A DNA stretch of 62,789 nt from Alistipes sp. (GCA_017646625.1 JAGCMF010000035.1:1-62789), one strand, 5' to 3'. Shown: positions 39,619-48,617, counted from the first letter of the stretch. Notes: generated from the letters alone by a model not told the origin. Numbers and translations are program-made.

Positions 39619-40389
39619 TTAGACAAGGTGAACAGACTGAAGCCACTGCTTGAATTCTGGAACTCGGGCCTTCGAGATGATTATTCTCTCGGGTGTATCT
39701 ATACTTAAGTTTAGTGCCAGACGACTACCAAACCACACTGCTATATCCTTCACAGCCCTACGCGAGACTATAAACTGCCTATTTGCCCTGAAGAAACGAT
39801 CCGTGGGCAGCTGCTGGCTGAGAGCCTCGAGAGTCTTATCCACAGGATAACTATCACCCGTAAGTGTTGTCACGCTGACCTTCTCGGCAGAGGTATAGAA
39901 GAATGCCACATCGTCGATGCCCACAGGGATAATCTTATCCTTATACCTCACAAGCAGGGTCTGCACCCCACTCTGCACATCGGCAACCATGCGCGCCCTA
40001 TTCTGCCTCTGCGTGCCACGTTCAGCATCCGTGAGACGTTGCAGTTTATCCAGAGCACGCTGCAAATCCACCTCCTTAAAGGGTTTTAATAGGTAGTCTA
40101 TGCTATTTACCTTAAACGCCTCGAGGGCATACTGGTCGTAGGCCGTAGTAAAGATGATAGGTATATCTATATCGACACTCTGGAATATACGAAACGAGTC
40201 GCCATCAGCAAGATGGATATCCATAAATACAATATCGGCATCCACATCCTGACCAAAGAAGACTATAGACTCCTCTACGGACTCCAAGATAGCCACAACC
40301 TCCACATCGGGGATAAGCGACACCAGCATGCTACGCAGGTTAACAGCGGCAGCGGTCTCGTCCTCAACAATAACAACTCTCTTCATCAC
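39619..40389 (-). CDS. LytTR-family response regulator
   Basis: 256 residues. Receiver domain at 1-120: acidic pocket EDE near residue 11, phospho-acceptor Asp in DIVFMDIHLADG, Thr in IIFTTAYDQY and Lys in LLKPFKEVD. LytTR DNA-binding domain at about 150-250: VRYKDKIIPVGIDDVAFFYTS, RANRQFIVSRRAVKDI. It probably activates envelope genes. It overlaps the sensor kinase gene by 4 bp (ATGA), the standard coupling for such pairs. Likely targets are the two genes downstream, which carry paired boxes. Confidence 0.94.
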   Translation of the reverse strand: MMKRVVIVEDETAAAVNLRSMLVSLIPDVEVVAILESVEESIVFFGQDVDADIVFMDIHLADGDSFRIFQSVDIDIPIIFTTAYDQYALEAFKVNSIDYLLKPFKEVDLQRALDKLQRLTDAERGTQRQNRARMVADVQSGVQTLLVRYKDKIIPVGIDDVAFFYTSAEKVSVTTLTGDSYPVDKTLEALSQQLPTDRFFRANRQFIVSRRAVKDIAVWFGSRLALNLSIDTPERIIISKARVPEFKQWLQSVHLV

Positions 40390-41732
40390 TTAACATCAGG
40401 CATTTCAAGAGGAAGACGCACAACAAAGCGTTCCGCCTCATCAATAATCTCTATATCGCGCCCCGCAATGATATGCCAACGGTTACGCAGGTTATCAAGG
40501 CCAATGCCCGTAGATGGTTCAACATCGAGCTTCGGATGCTTCGGATTCTCAATCTCGAGCATGCCATCGACAGTGCGTATCGCGACATGTAATGGGTTCT
40601 TCGACGTGATGCTATTGTGCTTAACAGCATTGCCCAGGAGTGGTTGCAACGAGAGTGCCGGCAGCCTCCACAACGCATACTTATCATCTATATCGAAGTC
40701 GAAGAATAGCTTATCTGCATAGCGTATCTTGAAGAGGTAGGCATATGCCTCGGCAAAGGCTATCTCATCGCGTAGTGTCGTAGTGCCACTCTGCCCATTC
40801 TGTATTATATAGCGGAAGGTGTAGGAGAGCTGATCTATATACTCCAACGCACGTCTCTCATCCCCCTCCCTAACAAGCATAGCCAACGAGTTAAGCGAGT
40901 TGAAGAAGAAGTGTGGGTTTATCTGACCGACGAGCATATTATAGCGTGTCGACAAGTTCTCCGTCTTGAGCCTCTCGTTCTCCACCTCCATGGTCTGACG
41001 CTGACGCATAAGCATATATATACGCGCATAGAGGAGTGTCACAACAAGCATGAAGAGACACTTGGTGAGCACTATGAGGTATACGTTGTTATGTGGCTCG
41101 GCCTGGAAGAAGAAGACGATGCGCATGAAGCCATCACGGAACGACATGACGGGAGCAAAGTATATGCCCACAACAGAGATGAGCAAGACGATGAGCAGAC
41201 GACGTACAAACACCCTATTCGTATAGTTACCACTACGTGGCAAAATAGTGAGCAGCATCAATAGCACAAAGGAGATAAGGGCATAGTATACTATCTGCCA
41301 CACGAACTCCACGGTGCGACTTGGTCGGTCGTAGAGGGCATCAAAGTCGTAACTCTCGCCATTACGCATCTGCACATCATCCAGGCGCTTATGAGCACCC
41401 TGCATATACGAGGCATCACGACGATCCGAAGAGCTATCACGCGTAGTGAAGTGCAGATGGTCGCCATCGAGGAGCTTCATAGAACGCACCTGCCATGCAG
41501 ATACATATATACTATCCTGCGCGGCACAGTCGCACACTATGTAACCGTGCATGTCGGGCGAGAGGTGAAGAGTGCCGCTGTTGTGTTCATACTCCGCTTC
41601 ATCCTCATTACCTCGTTGATTCATACCATGCTCGGTTATTATCGGCACAAGGAGGTATGAGAAGTTCACAACGAGACTCAATACCACAGCAATAAGTGCG
41701 TGTAGAACTATGTTGCTCTTTTTCTTCATCAC
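40386..41732 (-). CDS. LytS-like sensor histidine kinase
   Basis: 448 residues. An N-terminal membrane helix (about 9-31), an extracytoplasmic region of about 110 residues with few family features, then four further membrane helices (about 143-240), a coiled linker, and the His_kinase domain with phospho-accepting His in GQINPHFFFNSLNSLAMLV. The ATP site includes LGNAVKHNS and TGIGLDNLRNRW. It would sense an envelope signal and phosphorylate the LytTR regulator encoded next. Palindromic element copy 3 lies upstream of its start. Confidence 0.92.
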   Translation of the reverse strand: MMKKKSNIVLHALIAVVLSLVVNFSYLLVPIITEHGMNQRGNEDEAEYEHNSGTLHLSPDMHGYIVCDCAAQDSIYVSAWQVRSMKLLDGDHLHFTTRDSSSDRRDASYMQGAHKRLDDVQMRNGESYDFDALYDRPSRTVEFVWQIVYYALISFVLLMLLTILPRSGNYTNRVFVRRLLIVLLISVVGIYFAPVMSFRDGFMRIVFFFQAEPHNNVYLIVLTKCLFMLVVTLLYARIYMLMRQRQTMEVENERLKTENLSTRYNMLVGQINPHFFFNSLNSLAMLVREGDERRALEYIDQLSYTFRYIIQNGQSGTTTLRDEIAFAEAYAYLFKIRYADKLFFDFDIDDKYALWRLPALSLQPLLGNAVKHNSITSKNPLHVAIRTVDGMLEIENPKHPKLDVEPSTGIGLDNLRNRWHIIAGRDIEIIDEAERFVVRLPLEMPDVK

Positions 41733-41811
41733 GATAGGTTATTTCTTAATAGTTCTTGACGTCTTTGATGTTAGAAGGTTGGCAGATACTTTCACTCGGC
41801 GAATGTCGAGA

Positions 41812-41939
41812 CGATGAGGTTGAATAAAAAGATTTATTTTTAGGCTTACGAAGCTCGAAAAACCGCAGTTTACTTGGCGTAAATGAGGATTTTGAGGGCG
41901 AGTATAACGACAAAATAGACTTTTTAGTCAGCCTCATTG
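41812..41939. repeat. Palindromic element copy 3
   Basis: Core: aggcttacgaagctcgaaaa, accgcagtttact, gtaaatgaggattttgaggg, cgagtataacgacaaaa. Outer arms pair as gatgaggttgaataaaaaga with tctttttagtcagcctcatt-type sequence. The small open frame through it (Ser-Lys-Leu-Arg-Phe-Phe) is a by-product of the repeat. It sits between the kinase start and the 3' end of the hexapeptide gene. Confidence 0.75.
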
Positions 41940-41986
41940 ATGAGAGAATTCGTTAGGGGCAGTAGATACCACCTTATAACTTCAAA

Positions 41987-42511
41987 TTACTCGTACCAAG
42001 AGGCATATGTACGATAGTCACGTGCCGTGCGCTTGATGATCTCCTCACGCTGCTCGGGGGTGACATCCTTAACCTTCTTGGCGGGCACACCTGCATAGAC
42101 AGAGTTAGGCTCAAGCTTCTGGTTAGAGAGGACAAGAGCATTTGCTGCCACGATGCATCCTGTGCCAACAACAGCATTGTCGAGGATTGTAGCACCCATG
42201 CCGATAAGGCAGTCATCCTCGATGACAGCACCATGGATAACGGCATTATGACCTACAGAGACATAGTTGCCTATGTGTGTCTGCGATGGGTTCTTCGAGC
42301 CATCATATAGGGTGTGGATAACAACACCATCCTGTATATTTGAGTGGTTACCGATGGTGATAGCATTTACATCGCCACGGAGCACTGCATTATACCATAT
42401 AGAGCAGTTCTCGCCAATCTTTACATTACCGATGATTGCGGCATTCTCCGCAAGCCATGTGTCATTACCAATCTCGGGCGTATAGCCACGTACTTCTCTA
42501 ATAAGTGCCAT
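41987..42511 (-). CDS. Gamma-carbonic-anhydrase-like hexapeptide protein
   Basis: 174 residues, left-handed beta-helix built of hexapeptide repeats (IGENCSIWYNAVLRGDV, ITIGNHSNIQDGVVIH, IGNYVSVGHNAVIHGAVI). His residues in GVVIHTL and VGHNAVIHG fit the zinc site of gamma carbonic anhydrases (YrdA/PaaY group). Activity differs among members, so carbonic anhydrase function is not certain. It is the last gene of a six-gene minus-strand operon, 17 bp after mazG. Confidence 0.92.
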   Translation of the reverse strand: MALIREVRGYTPEIGNDTWLAENAAIIGNVKIGENCSIWYNAVLRGDVNAITIGNHSNIQDGVVIHTLYDGSKNPSQTHIGNYVSVGHNAVIHGAVIEDDCLIGMGATILDNAVVGTGCIVAANALVLSNQKLEPNSVYAGVPAKKVKDVTPEQREEIIKRTARDYRTYASWYE

Positions 42512-42528
42512 ATCTATAAAATTTTATA

Positions 42529-43311
42529 TTACTTCTCCATTCTCTTCGCCTCATCCCAATATGAGTCCATCTCGGCAAGCGTCATCTCACGAAGCGACTT
42601 ACCATGCTCCTCGGCACGCTGCTCGAGGTGGTTGAAGCGACGTATAAACTTCTTATTTGTGCGTTCCAATGCTCCCTCGGGATCTATGCCATAGAGGCGA
42701 CAAGCATTGATAAGAGCAAAGAAGAGATCACCCATCTCATCCGTGAGACGTTCCTTATTCTTCGCCTCGAGCTCCGCATCTACCTCCATAAGCTCCTCCT
42801 TGACCTTTGCCCACACATCCTCCTTATGTTCCCAGTCGAAGCCTGTGGCGGCAGCCTTCTCGCCGATACGGAAAGCCTTGACCATAGCAGGTAGTGACAC
42901 TGGCACGCCACCAAGAGTGCCACTCTTACGCGACTTCTTGCGTAGCTTCAGAGCCTCCCAATTCTGCTTGACCTCCTCGGGGGTGTCTGCATGAATGTCG
43001 CCATAGACATGTGGATGGCGATAGATGAGCTTATCGCACACGCCATTAGCAACATCGGTATAGTTAAAAGCACCCGCCTCGTCGCCAAGCTTCGAGTAGA
43101 AGACAACATGCAAGAGCAGGTCACCAAGTTCCTCCTTGATGCCCTCCATATTCTTATCTGTGATAGCATCTGCAAGCTCGTAGGTCTCCTCTATAGTGTT
43201 ATTGCGCAACGTGTCGAAGGTCTGCTCCCTATCCCAGGGGCACTCGGCACGCAGCTTATCCATGACATCCAAAAGTCGGGTTGTTGCCTTCTCGGCATCC
43301 TCTCTAATCAT
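42529..43311 (-). CDS. mazG: Nucleoside triphosphate pyrophosphohydrolase MazG
   Basis: 260 residues with two MazG folds. CPWDREQTFDTLRNNTIEETYELADAI carries the EExxE metal motif of the first; KEELGDLLLHVVF follows. The second fold has LTDEMGDLFFALINACR. It hydrolyses NTPs to NMP and pyrophosphate, cleaning up non-canonical nucleotides. Between the DPM-like glycosyltransferase (4 bp) and the hexapeptide gene. No MazEF toxin pair here. Confidence 0.95.
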   Translation of the reverse strand: MIREDAEKATTRLLDVMDKLRAECPWDREQTFDTLRNNTIEETYELADAITDKNMEGIKEELGDLLLHVVFYSKLGDEAGAFNYTDVANGVCDKLIYRHPHVYGDIHADTPEEVKQNWEALKLRKKSRKSGTLGGVPVSLPAMVKAFRIGEKAAATGFDWEHKEDVWAKVKEELMEVDAELEAKNKERLTDEMGDLFFALINACRLYGIDPEGALERTNKKFIRRFNHLEQRAEEHGKSLREMTLAEMDSYWDEAKRMEK

Positions 43312-43315
43312 ATAT

Positions 43316-44038
43316 TTAAGTTCTATTTTTACGTTTAATCTTTCTCAACGGCAACTTAAGCACTCCGAAGAATGCCTCGCCAAAGATGCCTGACGACATC
43401 TTTGATGTTCCAGCCTCGCGGTCGATGAATATGATAGAGACCTCGCCGATGCTGAAGCCGAGGCGCCATGCCGAGTACTTCATCTCTATCTGGAAACCAT
43501 AGCCATTCATCTTTATACGGTCGAAGTCGATAGCCTCGAGCACCTCACGACGGTAGGCGACGAAGCCTGCCGTAGCATCGAAGACAGGCATACGCGTGAT
43601 GATGCGCACATACTTCGATGCGAAGTACGACATCAGGAGTCTGCCCATAGGCCAGTTTACTACATTCACTCCCTTCGAGTAGCGGGAGCCTATAGCGACA
43701 TCCTTATGCTCGAGCATAGCATCGAGGCGTGGCAGATCATCAGGGTTATGCGAGAAGTCGCAGTCCATCTCAAAGATACGGTCGTAGCCATGCTCAAGAG
43801 CATACTTAAAACCCGCTATATAGGCCGTGCCGAGACCGAGCTTGCCCTCACGCTGAATCATATGCAGACGATTGGGATAACACTCCTGCTGCTCGCGCAC
43901 AAGTCCTGCAGTGCCATCGGGCGAGCCATCATCGACGATGAGCAACTCGAAGCCCTGGGGCATAGCCATAAGGCGCTGAATCATACTTACGACATTCTCC
44001 TTCTCGTTATATGTAGGTATAATAATTAGTCGTCTCAT
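43316..44038 (-). CDS. Polyprenol-phosphate glycosyltransferase (DPM1-like, GT2)
   Basis: 240 residues. GT2 fold with IIPTYNEKENV, the nucleotide-sugar site LLIVDDGSPDGTAGL, DCDFSHNPDD and the late GYGFQIEMKYSAWRLGF / REAGTSKMS, the pattern of dolichol/polyprenol-phosphate mannose synthases. It would load a sugar onto a lipid carrier for protein or surface glycosylation. No C-terminal membrane helices, so it is the soluble type. Its start overlaps the stop of the next GT2 by 1 bp. Confidence 0.9.
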   Translation of the reverse strand: MRRLIIIPTYNEKENVVSMIQRLMAMPQGFELLIVDDGSPDGTAGLVREQQECYPNRLHMIQREGKLGLGTAYIAGFKYALEHGYDRIFEMDCDFSHNPDDLPRLDAMLEHKDVAIGSRYSKGVNVVNWPMGRLLMSYFASKYVRIITRMPVFDATAGFVAYRREVLEAIDFDRIKMNGYGFQIEMKYSAWRLGFSIGEVSIIFIDREAGTSKMSSGIFGEAFFGVLKLPLRKIKRKNRT

Positions 44039-45039
44039 TATATCATTGTTTTAAAGCGGCGCATGCCACAAAGATAACGCACAACAATAGAGAAGCGGTA
44101 TATACCCTTAACCTTTTTACGTCTCACCACAGCCCTACGCTTTGCAGCAAGCATCTTATGCCATGCTATGAATCTTCCCCATGCACGCACTATGGCCCAC
44201 GCCTTATGTGGGTGCATCGTCATAAGATAACCAAATGCTTCGGCCATATCTGTCATGGGGCGCACAACGGCGACAACAGCACGCTGCAGAGGCGATGAGC
44301 ACTTATACAACATAGCAAGGTTATTGCGATGGTTGAGGTATATCTTATGCGACGACGGAGGTAGCGTGCCTCCACCGAGATGGTAGACCACAGCACGTGG
44401 CTCAACGACAATACGCCAGCCCGCAAGCTGCATACGCCACTGAAGGTCTATCTCCTCCATATGTGCAAAGAAATCCTCATCGAGGCCTCCCAGAGCCTCG
44501 TATACCTCCCTACGGCAGCACATAGCAGCACCACTCGCCCAGAAGATATCACGTCTACTATCGTATTGTCCCTCATCCCTCTCCACCTTCGACATTATGC
44601 GACCACGACAAAAGGGATAGCCCAAGTAGTCGATAAAACCACCAGCAGCACCCGCATACTCAAACATATCGCGCTGACCATCAGCCAGAAGCTTGGGGGC
44701 AACGACTGCGACATCCGCCTCACCATCAAGAACCTCAACGAGTGGCTGCCACCACCCTTCGGTAACCTCCACATCGGAGTTAAGGAGCAGCACATACTCC
44801 GTGGTCATCTCGCTAATTGCTCGGTTATAGCCACCAGCAAAGCCATAGTTCCTATCGAGGCGTATGACACGCACGTCGGGGTAGTTGATACGTAGCCATG
44901 CTAACGAATCGTCCGTGGAGCCATTGTCCGCAACGACAACCTCCGCATCGCCTGTCGTGTGTGCCACGACACTTGGGAGGTAGCGTTCCAGATGATGACG
45001 CCCGTTCCAATTAAGTATCACTACACCGAGTCTTGCCAT
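44038..45039 (-). CDS. GT2 glycosyltransferase (rhamnosyltransferase-like)
   Basis: 333 residues. VVILNWNGRHHLERYLPSV, the donor site VVADNGSTDDSL, the DXD-like NSDVEV, and HMEEIDLQWRMQLAGWRIV with the acceptor-side acidic pair. Such enzymes add sugars to surface polysaccharides or LPS. The C-terminal 90 residues are very basic and may touch the membrane. Lies 3 bp after rsmI and is coupled to the DPM-like gene. Donor and acceptor are unknown. Confidence 0.9.
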   Translation of the reverse strand: MARLGVVILNWNGRHHLERYLPSVVAHTTGDAEVVVADNGSTDDSLAWLRINYPDVRVIRLDRNYGFAGGYNRAISEMTTEYVLLLNSDVEVTEGWWQPLVEVLDGEADVAVVAPKLLADGQRDMFEYAGAAGGFIDYLGYPFCRGRIMSKVERDEGQYDSRRDIFWASGAAMCCRREVYEALGGLDEDFFAHMEEIDLQWRMQLAGWRIVVEPRAVVYHLGGGTLPPSSHKIYLNHRNNLAMLYKCSSPLQRAVVAVVRPMTDMAEAFGYLMTMHPHKAWAIVRAWGRFIAWHKMLAAKRRAVVRRKKVKGIYRFSIVVRYLCGMRRFKTMI

Positions 45040-45042
45040 AGC

Positions 45043-45759
45043 CTACTCCTCATCACTGTCCGACTCCTCGGCCTCGCCACCACGCTTGGGGTCGTAACCC
45101 TCAACAACGATAACAAACTCGCCCTTTGGCTCATGAGCCTTAAAGTGAGCAATAGCCTCGGCAACAGTGCCACGCACCGTCTCCTCAAACTTCTTGGTTA
45201 TCTCCCTCACTACAGCCACACGGCGTTCCTCGCCAAAGGTCTCGGCGAGCTGCTCGAGGCACTTAACAACACGATATGGCGACTCATACAGCACCAATGT
45301 GCGAGGCTCTGTAGCGAGCTCCGCAAGGCGCTTCATGCGACCCTTCTTCTGTGGCAAGAAGCCCTCGAAGCAGAACCTATCACAGGGGAAGCCACTCTGC
45401 ACAACTGCGGGGATGAGTGCCGTAGCACCTGGAAGCGTGACGACCTCTATGCCCTCCTCCACGCACTTGCGCACAAGCAGGAAGCCTGGGTCCGAGATGC
45501 CTGGTGTACCAGCATCCGACACAAGAGCCACATCACGACCAGCTGCTATAGACTCGGCCACACGACCAACCGTGGCATGCTCGTTAAACTTATGGTGCGA
45601 GTGCATAGGTTTCTCTATGCCGAGGTGGCGCAACAGGTGTGACGTCGTGCGCGTATCCTCCGCAAGGATGAAGTCTACAGACTTAAGCACGTTTATCGCC
45701 CTCAATGTGATATCCTCAAGATTACCGATGGGCGTAGGTACTACATATAGCTTTGCCAT
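45043..45759 (-). CDS. rsmI: 16S rRNA (cytidine1402-2'-O)-methyltransferase RsmI
   Basis: 238 residues. It methylates the ribose of C1402 in the 16S decoding centre using SAM. Tetrapyrrole-methylase fold: LYVVPTPIGNLEDITLRAINVL, ILAEDTRTTSHLL, LVSDAGTPGISDPG and YESPYRVVKCLEQL. The C-terminus ends in a short acidic tail (EEESDSDEE-like). It is 1 bp from the acidic gene upstream, second gene of the operon. Confidence 0.97.
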   Translation of the reverse strand: MAKLYVVPTPIGNLEDITLRAINVLKSVDFILAEDTRTTSHLLRHLGIEKPMHSHHKFNEHATVGRVAESIAAGRDVALVSDAGTPGISDPGFLLVRKCVEEGIEVVTLPGATALIPAVVQSGFPCDRFCFEGFLPQKKGRMKRLAELATEPRTLVLYESPYRVVKCLEQLAETFGEERRVAVVREITKKFEETVRGTVAEAIAHFKAHEPKGEFVIVVEGYDPKRGGEAEESDSDEE

Positions 45760-45760
45760 A

Positions 45761-46765
45761 CTATGCTAACTTACGTTCAAGGAGTGACACCAAGAGCTTT
45801 GCACCCTCCGAGTCGGGATTCCAGCGGAAATTCTCCACTATATATATCATGCACTCATCGAGGTCGTCGAACTCGTTGAGTGTGTCTATTGTATCTTCAT
45901 ACCTCGCAGCATCGCCACCAAAGAGGTCACGTATCATAAGGAACTTATCATTCAGGCCTATAGCCTTACGAAGGTCAGCTATACGGTTAAAGGCGGTTGT
46001 GGGAGCATCGTCACCCGCCATCTTATCAGCAAGTGTCACCACCGTGCCAGCAAGCACATCGCCGATACGCCGTGGTGGCTCTGCGGCATCCACTCCCTGC
46101 GCAACAGGGGCAGTTGCCACAACCTCTTCCTTAACGGCTGGTGCCACCTCAACAGGCGTTGCTTTAACAGGCTCCTGCACCTTCACAACATCACGCTTTG
46201 GAGCATCGTTATATAGCGAGATCATCCTACGACTCGACTTTGAGGCTACGGGGATGTCGTCTAAATCAAAGAGACCACCACCTGGTGTCGTCTCTGCCCT
46301 CTGCTCCTCATTAACCCTCTCCTGTGGCTCTACGTCAACAGCAGTCTCAACAGCCGACGCCGCAGCACCATCCTCCGCAGGCACCGCCTCAACGATAATA
46401 TCATCAGTAGCACTATCTGCTACCTCCAACGGCTCTGCGACAACCTCCTCTACCGCGGGGAGAGAGGCATCATCATCCGTGAGACCCAAGAGGGCATCTA
46501 TATCGAGGGCATCGTCGAAGTCATCGACAACATCGCGCACAACATCTACGATGGGCACAACGGGCTGAAAAGTCTCAACACTCTCAACCGCAGCGTCATC
46601 ACTCGAGCTCTCACCCTCATCGACATTGAGGAATGCATCGTAAAGACGACGAAGCTCCTCGAGCACCAAATCGCGTTCCAGGCGTGATATACTATTAGTG
46701 TCACGCCAGTCATCAACAATACTCTTTATGCGCGACAATCTATCCTCTATCTTGTTTAGTCCCAT
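45761..46765 (-). CDS. Acidic hypothetical protein with conserved C-terminal domain
   Basis: 334 residues. The N-terminal 60 residues are helical (NKIEDRLSRIKSIVDDWRDT), the middle (about 60-235) is a low-complexity acidic/Ala/Val-rich linker, and the last 100 residues form a compact domain (AFNRIADLRKAIGLNDKFLM, RDLFGGDAARYEDTID, YIVENFRWNPDSEGAKLL) recurrent in Bacteroidales proteins of unknown function. No membrane segment. It leads the six-gene operon behind a full promoter; a link with RsmI is only positional. Confidence 0.8.
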   Translation of the reverse strand: MGLNKIEDRLSRIKSIVDDWRDTNSISRLERDLVLEELRRLYDAFLNVDEGESSSDDAAVESVETFQPVVPIVDVVRDVVDDFDDALDIDALLGLTDDDASLPAVEEVVAEPLEVADSATDDIIVEAVPAEDGAAASAVETAVDVEPQERVNEEQRAETTPGGGLFDLDDIPVASKSSRRMISLYNDAPKRDVVKVQEPVKATPVEVAPAVKEEVVATAPVAQGVDAAEPPRRIGDVLAGTVVTLADKMAGDDAPTTAFNRIADLRKAIGLNDKFLMIRDLFGGDAARYEDTIDTLNEFDDLDECMIYIVENFRWNPDSEGAKLLVSLLERKLA

Positions 46766-46799
46766 ATCTCGTATGTTAATATATGTATATACAACGTAC

Positions 46800-46831
46800 C
46801 AAAGGTAAGAAAAAAAAGTCGAAGCAACAAA
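46800..46831 (-). promoter_or_regulatory. Promoter of the six-gene rsmI-mazG operon
   Basis: Minus strand: TTTG (46828-46831), 20 nt, TACCTTTG (46800-46807). Confidence 0.75.
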
Positions 46832-46843
46832 ATATAGATAAAA

Positions 46844-46876
46844 AAACTGCCCGACCCCATAGGAATCGAGCAGTTG
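46844..46876 (-). terminator. Intrinsic terminator of the fimbrillin-like gene
   Basis: Minus-strand stem aactgctcga / tcgggcagtt (one mismatch) followed by TTTTTTT; it separates this unit from the operon downstream. Confidence 0.82.
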
Positions 46877-46896
46877 TGCACAATATTGGAATATGA

Positions 46897-48456
46897 TTAT
46901 TTATACTTCAACTCGAAGTCACAAACATAGATTCGTGAGGCCACTCTATAAGTGGCGCTATTATGATTAATTGACACATACCTAACGCCTGTCGAGAGAC
47001 TCAAATCAGTGGTAACAGTTGACCATGACGCGTTCGAATCCGTACTATTGGTTCCAATCAACTCCAACTCTTTCGCTGACGATGACGATGTTGTATTAGA
47101 TGAAGTAGCACCAACATATAACTTTGCCTTTTGCTTACTTGGGCTGAGTGTTGAAACATAATACTTTGCCTTTATTATAGCCGTAGTATTGATATTTGCT
47201 GGAGCATAATAACCTGGACTTGCAATCCAACCAGTTGAACTTCCTGCAAGTCCACCTTCGTGAATATTCATCAACTTCTCTTCAATTCCAGCTCCGCCAT
47301 TACGCTTCCAACCTGCAGCGTCCACAGAGTCATTTGTACTCTGATAGAACTGGAATTTATATGGCAAACCTGTAATCTGGACTGACTGCGCAGCACTCTT
47401 GTACATCGCGCCATCCTTGGTCTTGATATAGGCCTCAACACTCTTGGCACCCCATGACGACACTGTAACATTGCCCATAGAGAAGCTCTTTGATGCCTTA
47501 TCAATAGTAGCAACATACTCCTTGCCATCTACGATAAAGCCAGCCTCTACAACCATAGCACTCTGGATGTTAGCATATGTAGAGGATACACCCTCAAAGT
47601 AGATTACATTGTTTGCACAGCTATTGGCAGTAGCGCTATCGCCATCAACATAGTAGCTATACGATGTCTTGGGAACACCAAGTGTCACAACAGGCATAGA
47701 CCACTCAATATCTACACGTGTAGTAGTGCCCTTCGCGAAGACCTTACCGTTATATGCCTTTGAGCATACGTTACCCTGGGCATCTGTGAGGCTTACAACA
47801 TAACCATCTGTCATATCGAGGTCAGCAGGCAACGAGAAGAAGAAGCCCTCAACAGCGGGATTCTCAACAACAAGAGCCTCAACGCCCTCCGTAGCAGAGG
47901 TTACGCCATCAACAAAGTTATATGTGAACACCGATGGAACAGCCTCACCATTGTATGCCTTAAACTCCGCCTTTGCAAGCGCCTCAACACCGCTAACAGC
48001 GACATGAAGGAGTGAATTTGCTGGAGTAAAGTTCATATCTATAGCACCACGCTGTGCATTCTCTGCCTTTGCAACAAGGATAGCGGCGTCATCACCCGAC
48101 TGTGTAGCAAGGTTGAACGACACCACACCAGCCTCGATAGTCGTAGCGGGGTATACGGCGTAGTATGTATCAACATCAGCAACAAGAGCACCCTCGCCAG
48201 TGAAACGAACATTGGTGTCACCAGCCTCTGTGGCGTTAAGCGTTGCTGACGCACCAGCTACAGAGCAAAGCGTAACAGCATCACCAGCCTCCCACTTAAC
48301 ATCTGTAAACTTCTCACCCTCAACAGTGACACGTGTCTCATCAACACTAATAGAGGCTACAATGTTAATACCATTCTCAACATTTGCAGGCATCTGCTCC
48401 TTGGCACAACCCACAACGGCAGCCATAGCCGCCAAAGCCATAAAAATCTTCTTCAT
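46897..48456 (-). CDS. Fimbrillin-like surface lipoprotein
   Basis: 519 residues. Lipoprotein signal peptide with lipobox VVGC and Cys17. The mature part starts like Bacteroidales fimbrillin-type proteins (INIVASISVDETRVTVEGEKFTDVKWEAGDAVTL, YYAVYPATT), an immunoglobulin-like pilus-subunit pattern. The C-terminal half is a different beta-rich domain ending RVASRIYVCDFELKYK, perhaps a ligand-binding module. A surface adhesin or pilus-tip role is inferred. The 44-residue peptide gene ends 26 bp upstream, so both share a promoter. Confidence 0.78.
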   Translation of the reverse strand: MKKIFMALAAMAAVVGCAKEQMPANVENGINIVASISVDETRVTVEGEKFTDVKWEAGDAVTLCSVAGASATLNATEAGDTNVRFTGEGALVADVDTYYAVYPATTIEAGVVSFNLATQSGDDAAILVAKAENAQRGAIDMNFTPANSLLHVAVSGVEALAKAEFKAYNGEAVPSVFTYNFVDGVTSATEGVEALVVENPAVEGFFFSLPADLDMTDGYVVSLTDAQGNVCSKAYNGKVFAKGTTTRVDIEWSMPVVTLGVPKTSYSYYVDGDSATANSCANNVIYFEGVSSTYANIQSAMVVEAGFIVDGKEYVATIDKASKSFSMGNVTVSSWGAKSVEAYIKTKDGAMYKSAAQSVQITGLPYKFQFYQSTNDSVDAAGWKRNGGAGIEEKLMNIHEGGLAGSSTGWIASPGYYAPANINTTAIIKAKYYVSTLSPSKQKAKLYVGATSSNTTSSSSAKELELIGTNSTDSNASWSTVTTDLSLSTGVRYVSINHNSATYRVASRIYVCDFELKYK

Positions 48457-48482
48457 AGTCTTAAAAGTGAATTGTTCAAAAG

Positions 48483-48617
48483 TTAATCCATCTCGGAGCC
48501 ATTACCTCCATCACCATAGTCGCCATTGTCGACGATACCCGACAAAGCAAAGCCCTTCTCTACAACAACCTCAATAACCTCAACAGAGGGCGCTGTATAA
48601 AACATCTTCATCATCAT
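48483..48617 (-). CDS. 44-residue peptide upstream of the fimbrillin-like gene
   Basis: Starts ATG at 48617 (or in-frame ATGs at 48614 and 48611). Sequence begins MMMKMFYTAPSVEVIEVVVE, continues KGFALSGI and ends in a Gly/Asp/Asn-rich acidic tail to GSEMD. No signal peptide. Short Bacteroidales proteins of this shape (aromatic-Thr-x-Pro near the start, Val/Glu middle, Ser-Gly, acidic end) are common next to surface-protein genes, but their function is not known to me. It has the promoter; the lipoprotein gene follows after 26 bp. Confidence 0.72.
   Translation of the reverse strand: MMMKMFYTAPSVEVIEVVVEKGFALSGIVDNGDYGDGGNGSEMD

Noticed and set aside
41746-41937. Small frame with Ser-Lys-Leu-Arg-Phe-Phe motif
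   Set aside because: It is a reading through palindromic element copy 3; a matching frame at 54976-55176 arises from copy 4, so the similarity comes from the DNA repeat, not from a protein family.
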